Translations under genes and position numbers: made by a program
Part shown: positions 52,366 through 63,967 of the stretch, one piece after another
Position numbering within the stretch: position 1 is the stretch's first letter
How the letters are laid out: each line of letters starts with the position of its first letter
The notes under the pieces: generated by a model
What the model saw: only the letters and a program-made list of their open reading frames with translations
Told to the model about the DNA's origin: nothing
Databases searched by the model: none
Origin: Chaetoceros tenuissimus
Taxonomy: Eukaryota; Bacillariophyta; Thalassiosirophyceae; Chaetocerotales; Chaetocerotaceae
Reading direction: 5' to 3'
DNA length: 64,000 bases
NCBI GenBank assembly: GCA_021927905.1
Contig: BLLK01000064.1
Coordinates: forward strand, 1-64,000

Positions 52366-52473
52366 TTTGAAAATGCAAAGGCATATGACATGTCCTTTGC
52401 ATATATTATCGGTACACTTACTGTAGGGTATCAACTGGTGTCCGGAATAGCTATTGCATTTGGACTACATATT
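52366..52473 (+). pseudogene. Fragment of GlmS-like membrane gene
   Basis: TTGAAAATGCAAAGGCATAT and the next 85 bases match 57288-57390 closely, covering the membrane span coded as AKAYVMSFVYVIGTVTAG. The copy is followed by unrelated sequence and stops. Confidence 0.85.
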
Positions 52474-53599
52474 TTGACTTTGACTCTTAGTATGAGCAAA
52501 GGTGTTGCAAACTCGAGAAGGATCTATATTCGGATGTGACTTTGACTCTTGACCAAAGGTGTTTAAATCCGCTCTCACTCGCTTCATTCAAAGATCCCTT
52601 GATTCCATTTATACTTTCTTTTGGTTCGAGTGAACAAATCGATTTTTCTCAGCAGCTAAGTGGCTCAAAAAGTTCACATCATTCTCATAGAATCATTCAA
52701 TAATCTTGAATGCCATTCATCATCATCATCGAAGTTATTTCCACTTTCAAAAGCAACATCTTTTGCATTCGAGGTATCTTCTTGTTCTTCACATTTACTT
52801 TCAAATGTATTGATGGAGGTAATCTGTTCGAGAGATGGTTGGCTGTTATTCTTCTTTTATTGACTCGTCACTTACTTTTCACTTTCGAAATATGGAGGGT
52901 GTTCTTTCATTCATAGATGAACTTCGCTCATGAATTTGAGAAGATTAGCAGTGGCATTCGAAGTAGATTCTCTAATATGGAAATATATTTGGAAGAGAGT
53001 GACTCATAGACATGATATAGCACGGTCATGCGATGTTTCATCATTCGATCTACGTTATTTTGACAGTTGAATCCATTTGATGATTGCTATCCTTTGACCC
53101 AAATACATTGTACATTTGTCCTCGTACCGTACATGCTGGAGTTCTTCTGTACAATCTCTCATCAATCGCTCACGTGATAAACATGATTGAATGTATCAAG
53201 AGAAGCATGGATACAGTGATGAGTTCATATTGGTGCTTCTCTTATCTGAATAGACCTATCCTTCCTCTTGACCCGCAATTTATTCGGATAGCTTTGATTG
53301 CTACGATCTCTTGCTTCTGCGGAAACTGAAAGGCGATACATGTACTCGAACTCCTGCAATACTCATATTTGTCTATGTGAGTCTCATCATGATGTAGAAA
53401 TTCAAGCAAATCATTTAGCTTTGGATGTGAATAGGTCTACTAGCTATGATCCCATATCGCTTATTCTTCCACTTTTAAATATTGCTGTGTAATGATTCTC
53501 CGCAATTCTATATTTCCAATGTGACATCACTAGAGGTTGAAAAACCCTATTGAGAACAAAAATACTATTGGTGTGCCTCAAAATCAAATTTCCTTCTCT

Positions 53600-53712
53600 A
53601 AGCCATGTAATCTCAGCCATGTAAAAGCTAGCAACATATCCCCATTCACGATTGCTTCTACCTGTATAGGTCTAGTGATTCATACATCTCTCTCCTTGAG
53701 TTATAAAGCCTT
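53600..53712 (-). pseudogene. Fragment of two-TM protein gene
   Basis: Plus-strand sequence GATTGCTTCTACCTGTATAG to CTTTCCAG corresponds to 59308-59378, the 3' coding part of the minus-strand gene at 60063-59257. Several base changes and short indels; decayed. Confidence 0.65.
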
Positions 53713-54249
53713 TCCAGTATGTTACTCTTAAGTCAACTCACAGCGGTCGATTTACCTCTATCTACTCAAACCAAGATCTTTTTGCGACGAAACGTCATTG
53801 TTAAAACAAAGGCTAACATAGCGAAAAATCTTCAGTTGACGGGTCTGATTGAGAGTAATTTAGCTAAAAATCAAAAGAGTTTAATGCCTGGGTTGAAGTC
53901 AAACAAGAAAAGTTCATAAAAAGATTCGGAACTTTGATTCTTTCTAGAAATTTAGCACCATGACCCTTTTTGATGTCCGTTTTTACTCTACAGAAATGAA
54001 TGAAAGTTGCAAATTGAAAATAGGTTCGCTCTGTTGATGGCAAATACCCAATCCATAGGTTCAAAGCTTGTATTAGTTTGAAGAAATCTTCGATTGCATC
54101 TGCATCTGCATTCATTTGTATTTGCTTCCCTGTCGTTTGCCAACCGTAAGTTCTTCCTGTCATCTTCATCTTGTATTATGCAGAGAAAATCTTTTGCTTA
54201 TTTGCTATGACCACATAGCTCGCGACATTTAAAAGATATCTTCTGACAC

Positions 54250-57200
54250 ATGCACCTTTCTTTGCCATCTTTTCGTTTCATGGCCAAACGACATTACTGC
54301 AATATTCAAGCCCTTATTTTTTTCAGTATCCTAGTAAACATGAAGATCTCAATGAAGTGTGACGAGGTTTTCATCCGAGCTAGAGTAGCAACGAAGCTAA
54401 TCTTATCTTATCTAGGTGCTCTTGGGTGCTACATGGCTTTTGGATTCCTGCATGAACTCATTCATTGGATTGTCGTACCACATTCTCTTCGTCCTACTAT
54501 GGATATTCAGATCCTAAAGGATATGGCTATTGGAAGATCACTATCTCTTGAGTTGAGTGATGACTTGAAAATCTCTGCAGTGGAGAAGATTGTTCGTCAT
54601 ACAGGATGGATCTCTTCTGTAGGGTTTGCTCTAGCAATGTACACAATCAAATCACGTCAAGAGAAGGATGGTGTCAGTAGTAACCTTTCACATTGGTGTG
54701 CTATTGCTTCGTACCTCACAGCTTTTGATGCTATCTGCACAGACCTCTTTCATCTACCACAATTCATTCATGTAGCTTCAGATACTACCAATCCAGTTAC
54801 TTTCTTTTGTGGAAACTTTGGTGTAATCCTCCTACATGGTTGTTGGATGGACGAAACTTCTGGGAGAACTCGAGGCAAATCTGTGCTGGATATTTTGGAA
54901 AAAATGATTGAAATCACCATGATGAGAGGTGCTCAGTCTGGTGGAGTTGTTACTTATTCTAGCCACAGTCAGGATCCAAAGAATGATTCTTTGCAAATGG
55001 TACCAGCGAGAACTAGAGTTGTCAAAACTAAAAGAGGAACTTTGAGTAAAATGTTGAGATCAAGTATTGAAAGCAAGATTGTGAAAAAGTCTCTCTTTTC
55101 GTTTGGAAATCCTGGAAGTGTGGGTAATGCCGAGGATCGGGTTCAATTCTTTGCTGGTCATACACGCTTTGCAACGACAAGTAAAGCTACATTTGATGGA
55201 ACGGTAAGTGCAATCTCAGAAATGTCTAAATGATCTAGGAAGCAACGTACTTACCAACACTTGTCCTTTTTCCACATCTCAGCATCCACATCAATGGACA
55301 TGTCAAGAGTACAGTGTGTATGATATGGAGAGCACAAACCAGATTGCGACACCTCGTAGGATGGTTGTTGAAAACTATGTCACGCATAACGGTGACTTCG
55401 AGTATTTTCGGATTAATGGAAAATGTGTCGAAACTAGTACTGTACAAGCTTGGTTAGAGATAGTTACAGAAGAGCCTATGAAAACTCCTGTAGATAGTGC
55501 AGCCATCGCTGGTATGATTGACATTATCAGATCAAAAGGTTGCTTTGCTTTGAGCGTGAGATACGCAGTCTGTTTGGGATTACCAACAAGTGATATTAGC
55601 GACAACGTCACTGCGTTTCCAAATAGTAAAGACTACGAATCCATGGGAGAAATCTTTGAGAAAGCTTTGTACAATCTTCAGTCCCAAACCCATGCAAGCG
55701 CAAGTCTGGGTGATATCGCATCTGATATTGAAATGCGCGAAATCCTTGCAAAGCAAACATGCATCCTAATGGAACAGAATGATCATGTACTCAAGCCTTT
55801 CAGTAGATTTCTCCAAACAAGCGGAGAGGCAAGTTCGACTCCATATTATTTTGCTAAGACTGTTGTTGCTGCTTTCTTTGACAATGACTTATTCCACTCA
55901 GTCAAGACATTTCTACAAGCTTCTCTTGGTTCCTTTGGTTTGAGTGTATCATCAAATCTAGATTCGCACCGTCAAGTATGTTTAGCTTCACGAGGTCAAA
56001 CAATTTCTGTTGCATTTTACCCAAGTAAGAATTTGATTTGTTTCGGAAGTGAACAGGCAGCTGTTAAGGTAGGTTTGAATATCGACCAACCATTAGAGCG
56101 TGAGCATAAACATAGCACAAATGCTACACGAGACATTTCAAATCATCCACTTGGCAAAGAGGCACTTGATATTGGGGACCATATGCTTCAAGAAAAAGAT
56201 GTGCTCCGTCTAGACTTGGATGATGTCGAGGGCGAGATTTGCTTGTTGGATTGGGGGAGGAAAAAGTACTCACAGCCGGCACTATCTGCTCCAAATGGAG
56301 GCATTATTTCATCAACTCTGATGAGAGGTTCTATTGATGTCTTTCTTCTAAGTGAGAGCGGGAAATCACAACCAACTCATCTTCATCGGAGATTGACTAG
56401 GCTAAATGATAACGCGCTCATCACCAAGATCCCTGAAGATATCGAGGATCCTATCCTCAAGGATATTACAGACATTCCTCGTATTTGTTACTCTATTCAA
56501 GCCGGATGGAGAGGCGAAGACGGCCATGTCATGCTAAATAATAATAGACTTACTGCGTGGAATCTCGCAAACTCTCTCAAACAGATGCTTCATAGAAAGT
56601 CAGAACTACCTCCTAGCAAGAAAGTTGATATTCTTTTGACTGGGTGCGAAGTAAGTTTGTGGCTTGCAGAACAATTTGGGAGTGATCTTCAAAAGGCATT
56701 TCCAAATCTAAACATTAGTACCATCAGCAGCAACAAGCTTCTTGGAGTATTTGGACAACACGAAGCAGGTCAAATTCCAGCAGTTGGTTTCGGATTCGAG
56801 GAAAACCTCAAAGATGCCATAATCATTATTGTCAGTCATAGTGGAGGTACCTTTTCTCCGCTCGGGTTTGCTTCCATAGCACAAGGCAGTTCGGATAATA
56901 TCTTTCTCGTCGCTTCAGAATGGGACACACAGATCCATAAACAACTACTACAAATGGGCAAGGGAGATGGCTTCAAATCAAAGCTATTTACGACCAGAGT
57001 TGGTGTTCGTGCAGCTGAACCATGTAGTTTATCTGTTGCAGCTACACATCAACTCCTTACAAGCATTTTCATTCACATCACTCTCATAATTCTTTCTGAC
57101 AATTTGTTCAAGTATGTCACTGGTGCAGTGATTACTGAAAATGATCTGAAAGTCCTTGAGCGTCTAAATCGAGACAACATCAAGGCAATGGAGGATATTA

Positions 57201-59087
57201 CTGGAGTGAGCTGTTATGGAGACCAGCTCGTAGATTCCAAAGCAAGCGAGCTCCGCAAAGCTGGTGATGTGTGGTCAGAGCATATCCTTGAAAATGCAAA
57301 GGCATATGTCATGTCTTTTGTCTATGTTATCGGTACAGTAACTGCAGGATATCCACTGGTGTCTGGAATAGCTATTGCATCTGGACTTGGCTCTGATAGT
57401 CGTTTTCTTTATCTGACTCGATTCCTTGATGCACTCATTTACTTTTTCCTTCCGCAAATCAACATCCTTCTCCTCCGTTTCCTACAAGGTAGAGCAATGC
57501 GTCATCGCATGGTTGGACGTACTGTTGTCATTGCAGATATACCATGGGTAGCTCAATGTGCTGAAGCTTTTCTAAGTAAGATATTTGCCTGTTCATACTC
57601 TATTGCAGGCTTAAATGTCTACAGCGGCAATCCTGCAGATCATTTAGTTCATCGCATGACACACCGTGTTGTGCGAGGATCTCTTTTGATATGCGGAAGA
57701 CCTGATGGTCGGCTAAATTCACTCGCAGCTACAGAAAGTTCTATCTGTCTTTCTGTGAACCAGGCAAGCTCCATCCAGAGTATTGGTTCCACATGCGAGT
57801 CAATCACTATTGGGCATAATCCATCGAAGCTACCACTGACTGCGAAAGGCATTTTCCTCAATAGACATCGTCCGCTTTTTCTTTGTGAAAAGCTTCTACA
57901 GGAAAGAGACAATGGCAAAGAGAACTCGTATTCAAGTGGGGCTCTGCTTGGACTTTACAAAGCCATCGAGACTGAGCTTTCTAGCACATCTGATGAGTTT
58001 CATAACATTGATGTCAAACATGTGATTGACTCGGAAATCAAATCAAAAACTTTGAAAAACAAATTTCGCCAGTTGTTTGATTCACTTGACCAAGACAAAA
58101 ATGGTACTCTCGAATTGCATGAATTTATTCAAGGAATGCGTATTTTGGCCTCCGACAAAAGCGAAGAAGAGCTTGAGAACCTCTTTCATCTTTAGTAAGT
58201 TCAGCTTTCTCATTGTATTAGCCTCATCCCATTATTCTTTCTAACAATTCAATATCCTCATTTAATTTTGCAGCACTGGAAATGATGAAATTTTGCAATA
58301 CGATGAATTCTTCAATCTCATAACTATGAACCGATTTAAGCTAGATGAGACCGCTGCAGTTTCACATGATGAAGATGGAAAAGTTCAAGTCGTAGCTAGT
58401 GATGAAAGCTACTTTGGAGAAAGCTTAAAGGCGGATTCAGGTCCATTTCTCACTGACCAATTGATGAATCTATCAGAGAGTGAGAAAACACATTCGATCC
58501 GCGACTGGAAAGCTGGCGCTATGCAGAGTCAAAGCTTTGCTCAATACTTGTATGAATCTCGCATTGCAAGCCTTCAAAGATTTGTAGCCATGTGTGTCAT
58601 GTTCCACCAAATGGGGGATCGAGTTGAAAAGTTCTTTTCTAACAACACATTTGGTCTACTCGGATATCGCAAAGATAGAACTCATAGTATCATGCGAATT
58701 GCAACAACTGCTTCCCCCATCAGCGGTGCTGAAATTAGAGACCGAAAGAGAGAACTGCTACTCAAACAAAAGCTTCATCGCTCCATTGAGGTAATTTCAA
58801 ATGCATGGATTCATTATTCCATGAAAACTGGTAGGATCGAAGAAGATGCAAAGCGATTAATCACTTCTCGAAGATCCTTACTCGTCAGCACTAACTCCCG
58901 CAAATCTCTGCGCAGTAGTACCCGCTCTCTTTCTTCAAACTCTGTACACAATAATACGGATACTTCTTCTCAAAGATCCTTTATTGATAAGATACTTGCA
59001 AAGAAGATGACTGTAAAAGAGATACGCGAAGAAAGAGAGAAAGGCACAACTCCTCCTATCGAAGAGGAGGTGAAGAAGAATTCGTAG
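54250..59087 (+). CDS. Membrane GlmS-like protein: HExxH segment, class II GATase, SIS domains, EF-hand
   Basis: Exons 54250-55203, 55283-58194, 58274-59087 (1559 residues, in phase). The N-terminus has three membrane spans; the first carries HELIH (residues 68-72, an HExxH motif). Next comes a class II glutamine amidotransferase with C187-G-N-F-G, MMRGAQSGGVV, GHTRFAT, the in-phase splice to HPHQW, and THNGDF. Sugar-isomerase-like regions follow (ILLTGCEVSLWLAEQFG with IIIIVSHSGGT; later RTVVIADIPWVAQCAEAFLSKIFACSYSIAG). Between them lie further membrane spans (about 57060-57110, 57310-57390, 57430-57480). One good EF-hand (DQDKNGTLELHE, about residue 1250) and one poor one are near the end, then a basic tail. 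Similar large proteins exist in fungi as I recall. A Ca-sensing membrane relative of glucosamine-6-phosphate synthase is the best description; the reaction is unproven. Confidence 0.8.
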
Positions 59088-59256
59088 AAGAGCCTATATG
59101 ACTGGTACTATTTTGAGGGAAGGCAATGTATAATAAGTCTTGTCGTTGTGATTAAGAAAGTAAGGGGTAAAATATCATCAATATCATTTCATGAATCTTC
59201 TTCTATTCTTACATTTCTCAAAACTACGACCAAGTTCACATAGTCTATTTCATGTA

Positions 59257-60063
59257 TCAAAAGTTATTTTCCTTGAGCCAAGTCACCATAACAGCCAAAG
59301 CCTCTCCATTGATGATTCCTTCTACAGGTCTAGTGATGCATTTATCTTTTGTCTTGAGTTGTAGAGTCTTTCCAATCCTTTCATAAAAGTCAAGTCCACA
59401 ACCTCCAAATATTTTTCGATAGCTCTCCTTCATCAAAAAGTCATGTTTGCATGAAATAATATCGGCAAATGTAATTTTCATAATAGCTACATTCTTTTTA
59501 CGGAATATTAAATCGGCACGATTTTGATTTGTTTCAATGTGTACACCATCTGTAGTAACTGCAATATGTCGAATTAGTTCCAACTTTGAATTATATCTCG
59601 CACGTCGTATCACAGACACGGCAAGAACGACCAGACAGATATCGAAACACTTTGTATAAATCAAGTAGCCGGGTATAGGATTCCCATATCGAATAAGCTT
59701 GGTATATATTGCATAAATGGAATACACATTGCCGATGATAATAAGAGCAGTCCCAATTTTCAACCCCTTTTGAATTCTAATGAGCATGTCTGCATAAAAG
59801 TTTTCTAATCTTTCATAGTCCGTGTCAAATACAGCAATTACATTGTCTTGACTTTGAAAGTGACAGTCATTCCATCGTAAAGATGCAAAAGTGGCTCGAA
59901 GATGCGAAGGGAAAAGATTTAGATTTCTTTCCGAGATTGAAAATGAGCCGACATGCTGTTGAGAAGGATCTACAAATATTGGCTCTTCTTCATCAGTCCT
60001 TCTTGGTTCTTCTACAGAGTTCAGCAGCGGTTCATTCATTTCATGGATCAGGCTCTCTGACAT
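59257..60063 (-). CDS. Two-TM protein of unknown function
   Basis: Single exon, 268 residues. The first 90 residues are soluble. Two membrane spans lie at about 105-125 (IGTALIIIGNVYSIYAIY) and about 135-155 (YTKCFDICLVVLAVSVI). A soluble C-terminal part with a beta-rich, PH-like look follows (ELIRHIAVTTDGVHIETN, KKNVAIMKITFADIISC, LQLKTKDKC). No family recognised. A decayed copy of its 3' part lies at 53600-53712, so this gene and its neighbour were once duplicated together. Confidence 0.7.
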   Translation of the reverse strand: MSESLIHEMNEPLLNSVEEPRRTDEEEPIFVDPSQQHVGSFSISERNLNLFPSHLRATFASLRWNDCHFQSQDNVIAVFDTDYERLENFYADMLIRIQKGLKIGTALIIIGNVYSIYAIYTKLIRYGNPIPGYLIYTKCFDICLVVLAVSVIRRARYNSKLELIRHIAVTTDGVHIETNQNRADLIFRKKNVAIMKITFADIISCKHDFLMKESYRKIFGGCGLDFYERIGKTLQLKTKDKCITRPVEGIINGEALAVMVTWLKENNF

Positions 60064-60448
60064 TATAGAATCTACCGTAGAGTAGAGTAATGATTATATT
60101 TTGAATGGCTGTGATGTTGATTGTTCTCTTCTGTTCTCATAATAGGTACATACAACGAGTATCTTTTTTCTGTTCTTTTTTTCCATGTTTGATACGTACG
60201 TCATTGTTGAAAACAAAATTACGTACGTAGCTAAAATAGGTCGAAATTGACATGGGCTCAGAACCATTGAAAAAGACAACACATTTTCATTTATTTCTAC
60301 TTCGTACACTTTACACTTCACACTCGTAAGTAATCACGTTGTAGATTCGAGTACTGCCATTATCTCTTATTTCAGCATCTCTAACTACATCAAGCTGCAT
60401 TAGCTACTTCTCAAAAATAGAGCCGAAGCGATCTAGGCGAAAGAGAGA
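60064..60448. other. Divergent intergenic region
   Basis: Promoters of two divergent genes. Contains two ACGTACGT palindromes near 60195 and 60222; nothing else seen. Confidence 0.5.
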
Positions 60449-62239
60449 ATGACCAATTCAAAATCTACAAAACGAAAAATGTCTCTAGAAAATCAGGAGA
60501 TTCCAAATCAAAGCGAAGAAGGGAGATGTACATTCTACAACGCAAAGAAGAAACGACACTGTCGTCAATTACTTTCTCCGCATATACCATATCCATTCTC
60601 ACTCGAGCCAGATTTTAAACCTCTTTATTGCGGCAATCATGGAAGTATGTACTCTACCCTCATGAAAGATCGCAAACGGACCAAGTTTCAACATGATGCA
60701 CAATCGAAAACAAATGATGTGTCTTCCAATTCAAGGAAAAAGGGAAAGAGAATTCCATGCCCTGTTGATCCTAGTCATTATATTTATGAATCAAATGTAG
60801 ATGCTCATGTCAAGAAATGTCCAATGGCTGTCAAAGCTAATGAAGAAAAGAGTAGAGGTTACTATACTGAAAATATAAATGCTGGGGGTTGTGGACATTT
60901 TCTATTTGAATTTGGTAAAGAACCTTTCATGAAAAAGGAAAGTGTAAAGCGAAGTGTAGATGCAAAAGATTTGGTGCTGAGAATACTTGGAGCGTATGTA
61001 AAGACATTTATGAAGGATCGGGTTGAGGAATTTGATAATGATGATGCATTAATCTCATCATTGACTTTTGAAGATATGTACAATGCTATAGAATGCCATG
61101 ATCTATACCAAGAGGAAGAAGAAGGTATGAATTCCATGGTTTCCAAGCATAGAGTGAAAATTGGAGGTCCTAAGCATATGAGACAAATTGGAAGTATTGT
61201 TGGACACGTCCGAAGGAATAATTTGCTAGATTCATCCATTGTTTTGGAGATGGGAGCAGGAAGAGCAACCACAGGATTTGCTGTAGCTGGTGTTTGTGCA
61301 TCAACAAAGACGTTTCACCCGTCAAAATTTTTAATCAATGATACTTTGGATCGATCTGGTATGGTGAAATTAGTTGTCGTGGAGAAAGGTGGATCTAGAT
61401 CGAAAGCAGATGCTGCTTTCCGACGTATACAAGAAGATGCAGCTCGTGCCAAGAATTCTGATGCAGACAGTGATGTTGCAAAAATTGATGGTCCTTCCTC
61501 ATCACCGCTTCAAGATTATTTTCAGCCAGAGTATGTAGACTTTCATCGCATCAAATGTGATCTTGCACATGTAAGTATACCAAATGCGATGAAAGAAGTA
61601 GAGAAAAAGTCCAATTCTATTCCTCTCTGCCAAGAAGTTTCGAAATCTACTATGGATCAAGATAGAAATATTCTTTTGATTGCAAAACATTTATGTGGAG
61701 CTGGAACAGACCTTGCTTTGAAGTCTGCAGAACCCATTCGAGATCAAGTGAAGGGGTTTGTATTAGCTACCTGCTGTCATGGGATCTGTGTTTGGAATCT
61801 GTACGTAGGTCGAGACTTTCTAGGAAATATCATGTGTGTAAAGGATAATGATGTCTTTGGAGAATCAGAATTCAACTATCTGAGAAAATGGGCCACAGGA
61901 ACAGTTATCGGGGATCCTAACAAGACCTCCTCTTCTGGTGCGGATGAAGTGATGCAAGAGTCAAGTGAAGAGGAGACGAAAGATCAAGAACACAAAATCC
62001 TATTGGATGATGACACTAACTTTCAAATAGGTGTATCTCAAATTGCAAAACAATTGAATTTAAAGTGCGGCCCAGAAGGACTCGGAAGAGCTTGTCAGCG
62101 ATTAATAGACTTTGGACGAACTCAATATATGCAAAAAAGTCTCATGACTACACAAGGAAGCACAAAGCTATTTCATTATGTTGATAAATCAGTAACTCCA
62201 CAAAATGCCATGCTATTGGGAATAAATTCAAATTTTTAA
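60449..62239 (+). CDS. TRM13: tRNA 2'-O-methyltransferase TRM13
   Basis: Single exon, 596 residues. TRM13 methylates the ribose of position 4 in some tRNAs. The N-terminus has a CCCH-type zinc finger (CTFYNAKKKRHCRQLL...YCGNH), then a U11-48K-type CHHC finger (RIPCPVDPSHYIYESNVDAHVKKCP). The methyltransferase domain has VLEMGAGRATTGFAVA (SAM motif I), IAKHLCGAGTDLAL, ATCCHGICVWNLYVG and the closing GRACQRLIDFGRTQYMQ. All are in the family order. An insert of Ser/Asp/Lys-rich residues lies before DYFQPEYVDFHRIKCDLAHV. Nuclear or cytosolic. It converges on the EF-hand gene with only 72 bp between stops. Confidence 0.93.
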   Translation: MTNSKSTKRKMSLENQEIPNQSEEGRCTFYNAKKKRHCRQLLSPHIPYPFSLEPDFKPLYCGNHGSMYSTLMKDRKRTKFQHDAQSKTNDVSSNSRKKGKRIPCPVDPSHYIYESNVDAHVKKCPMAVKANEEKSRGYYTENINAGGCGHFLFEFGKEPFMKKESVKRSVDAKDLVLRILGAYVKTFMKDRVEEFDNDDALISSLTFEDMYNAIECHDLYQEEEEGMNSMVSKHRVKIGGPKHMRQIGSIVGHVRRNNLLDSSIVLEMGAGRATTGFAVAGVCASTKTFHPSKFLINDTLDRSGMVKLVVVEKGGSRSKADAAFRRIQEDAARAKNSDADSDVAKIDGPSSSPLQDYFQPEYVDFHRIKCDLAHVSIPNAMKEVEKKSNSIPLCQEVSKSTMDQDRNILLIAKHLCGAGTDLALKSAEPIRDQVKGFVLATCCHGICVWNLYVGRDFLGNIMCVKDNDVFGESEFNYLRKWATGTVIGDPNKTSSSGADEVMQESSEEETKDQEHKILLDDDTNFQIGVSQIAKQLNLKCGPEGLGRACQRLIDFGRTQYMQKSLMTTQGSTKLFHYVDKSVTPQNAMLLGINSNF

Positions 62240-62311
62240 TTATTCTTAAAAACTGATAACCTTTTCAAAACAAACTTCACTATTGCACACAGTAAAAAAA
62301 GACATACATAT

Positions 62312-63967
62312 CTATTTTCTTGCGCAACAAAACCAATAAACACGTGGGACATCATATTCTTCATCAGCATCCTTGGAGATCTCAGCGAAACTAATACCAT
62401 CATGGAAAGGACCATAGAAGCTTGCAAACTCACTCATATCCGGATCATAGTAGTATCTAGCACATGCTGTACCAAACTCCTTCAAGTCCAATGATCCATC
62501 ACCATTGATATCACAAGTCTCGAATGCACTCTTGCCTTCTTCTTCTGTCACACCAAGAGGCTCAATCCAGCACCAAAACTCCTTCCAGCTTATTACACCA
62601 TCGCCATTGGCATCAACTACTTCCATGAGTTTCTTGTTGAACTCTGCACTGATCTCGACTACGGTATCAGGGTTGCTGTTGACAAAGTCTGCCATATGTT
62701 GGATCCAAGCTTCCTTAGTTACATCTTCACCAAAGTATGCTTGATGAGCGGATCTCCAAGCTTGTTCTAGGTCTGCAGTGTATTCAATGCCAGCGTTTTC
62801 TGCAGCCTTACGTCCCCAAGCCACAAAGTCTTGCTCTTCAACTTTGCCAACACCCCTGAAGTCCTTCATATTGAAGACACGGCTCCACTTCTTGCGCATG
62901 AAAGGTGTCACAGCAGCATTATAAGCACCATAGAAGCTTGCAAACTCACTCATATCCGGATCATAGTAGTATCTAGCACATGCTGTACCAAACTCCTTCA
63001 AGTCCAATGATCCATCACCATTGATATCACAAGTCTCGAATGCACTCTTGCCTTCTTCTTCTGTCACACCAAGAGGCTCAATCCAGCACCAAAACTCCTT
63101 CCAGCTTATTACACCATCGCCATTGGTATCAACTACTTCCATGAGTTTCTTGTTGAACTCTGCACTGATCTCGACTACGGTATCAGGGTTGCTGTTGACA
63201 AAGTCTGCCATATGTTGGATCCAAGCTTCCTTAGTTACATCTTCACCAAAGTATGCTTGATGAGCGGATCTCCAAGCTTGTTCTAGGTCTGCAGTGTATT
63301 CAATGCCAGCGTTTTCTGCAGCCTTACGTCCCCAAGCCACAAAGTCTTGCTCTTCAACTTTGCCAACACCCCTGAAGTCCTTCATATTGAAGACACGGCT
63401 CCACTTCTTGCGCATGAAAGGTGTCACAGCAGCATTATAAGCACCATAGAAGCTTGCAAACTCACTCATATCCGGATCATAGTAGTATCTAGCACATGCT
63501 GTACCAAACTCCTTCAAGTCCAATGATCCATCACCATTGATATCACAAGTCTCGAATGCACTCTTGCCTTCTTCTTCTGTCACACCAAGAGGCTCAATCC
63601 AGCACCAAAACTCCTTCCAGCTTATTACACCATCGCCATTGGCATCAACTACTTCCATGAGTTTCTTGTTGAACTCTGCACTGATCTCGACTACAGTGTC
63701 AGGGTTGCTGTTGACAAAGTCCGCCATATGTTGGATCCAAGCTTCCTTAGTTACATCTTCACCAAAGTATGCTTGATGAGCGGATCTCCAAGCTTGTTCT
63801 AGGTCTGCAGTGTTTTCAATGCCAGCGTTTTCTGCAGCCTTACGTCCCCAAGCCACAAAGTCTTGCTCTTCTACTTTGCCAACACCTCTGAAGTCCTTCA
63901 TATCGAAGACACGGCTCCACTTCTTGCGCATGAAGTCTGTTACATTGTCTTTTTTGAAAGAAAACAT
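62312..63967 (-). CDS. Three-unit EF-hand (photoprotein/sarcoplasmic-type) calcium-binding protein
   Basis: Single exon, 551 residues, complete (ATG at 63967, stop at 62312). It consists of three nearly identical units of 172 residues. Each unit starts MRKKWSRVF(D/N)MKDFRGVGKVEEQDF, which is a degenerate EF-hand. A second degenerate hand (YFGEDVTKEAWIQHM) follows, then two canonical loops, VD(A/T)NGDGVISWKEF and CDINGDGSLDLKEF. This four-hand plan is that of sarcoplasmic calcium-binding proteins, photoproteins and coelenterazine-binding proteins. No signal peptide. Calcium buffering or ligand binding is likely; luminescence is not claimed. Confidence 0.9.
   Translation of the reverse strand: MFSFKKDNVTDFMRKKWSRVFDMKDFRGVGKVEEQDFVAWGRKAAENAGIENTADLEQAWRSAHQAYFGEDVTKEAWIQHMADFVNSNPDTVVEISAEFNKKLMEVVDANGDGVISWKEFWCWIEPLGVTEEEGKSAFETCDINGDGSLDLKEFGTACARYYYDPDMSEFASFYGAYNAAVTPFMRKKWSRVFNMKDFRGVGKVEEQDFVAWGRKAAENAGIEYTADLEQAWRSAHQAYFGEDVTKEAWIQHMADFVNSNPDTVVEISAEFNKKLMEVVDTNGDGVISWKEFWCWIEPLGVTEEEGKSAFETCDINGDGSLDLKEFGTACARYYYDPDMSEFASFYGAYNAAVTPFMRKKWSRVFNMKDFRGVGKVEEQDFVAWGRKAAENAGIEYTADLEQAWRSAHQAYFGEDVTKEAWIQHMADFVNSNPDTVVEISAEFNKKLMEVVDANGDGVISWKEFWCWIEPLGVTEEEGKSAFETCDINGDGSLDLKEFGTACARYYYDPDMSEFASFYGPFHDGISFAEISKDADEEYDVPRVYWFCCARK
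62390..63935 (-). repeat. 516-bp coding tandem repeat, three units
   Basis: The same DNA recurs at a spacing of exactly 516 bp (for example AATCCAGCACCAAAACTCC at about 62562, 63078 and 63594), with only a few base changes between units. This suggests very recent duplication or gene conversion. Confidence 0.95.

Larger units (their letters stand above)
52258..54249. other. Gene graveyard: fragments related to the next two genes
   Basis: No intact gene. Two fragments match downstream genes in the same order and orientation (see the entries at 52366 and 53600). Other open stretches here, such as 54169-53864 on the minus strand, have no recognisable features. Confidence 0.6.
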
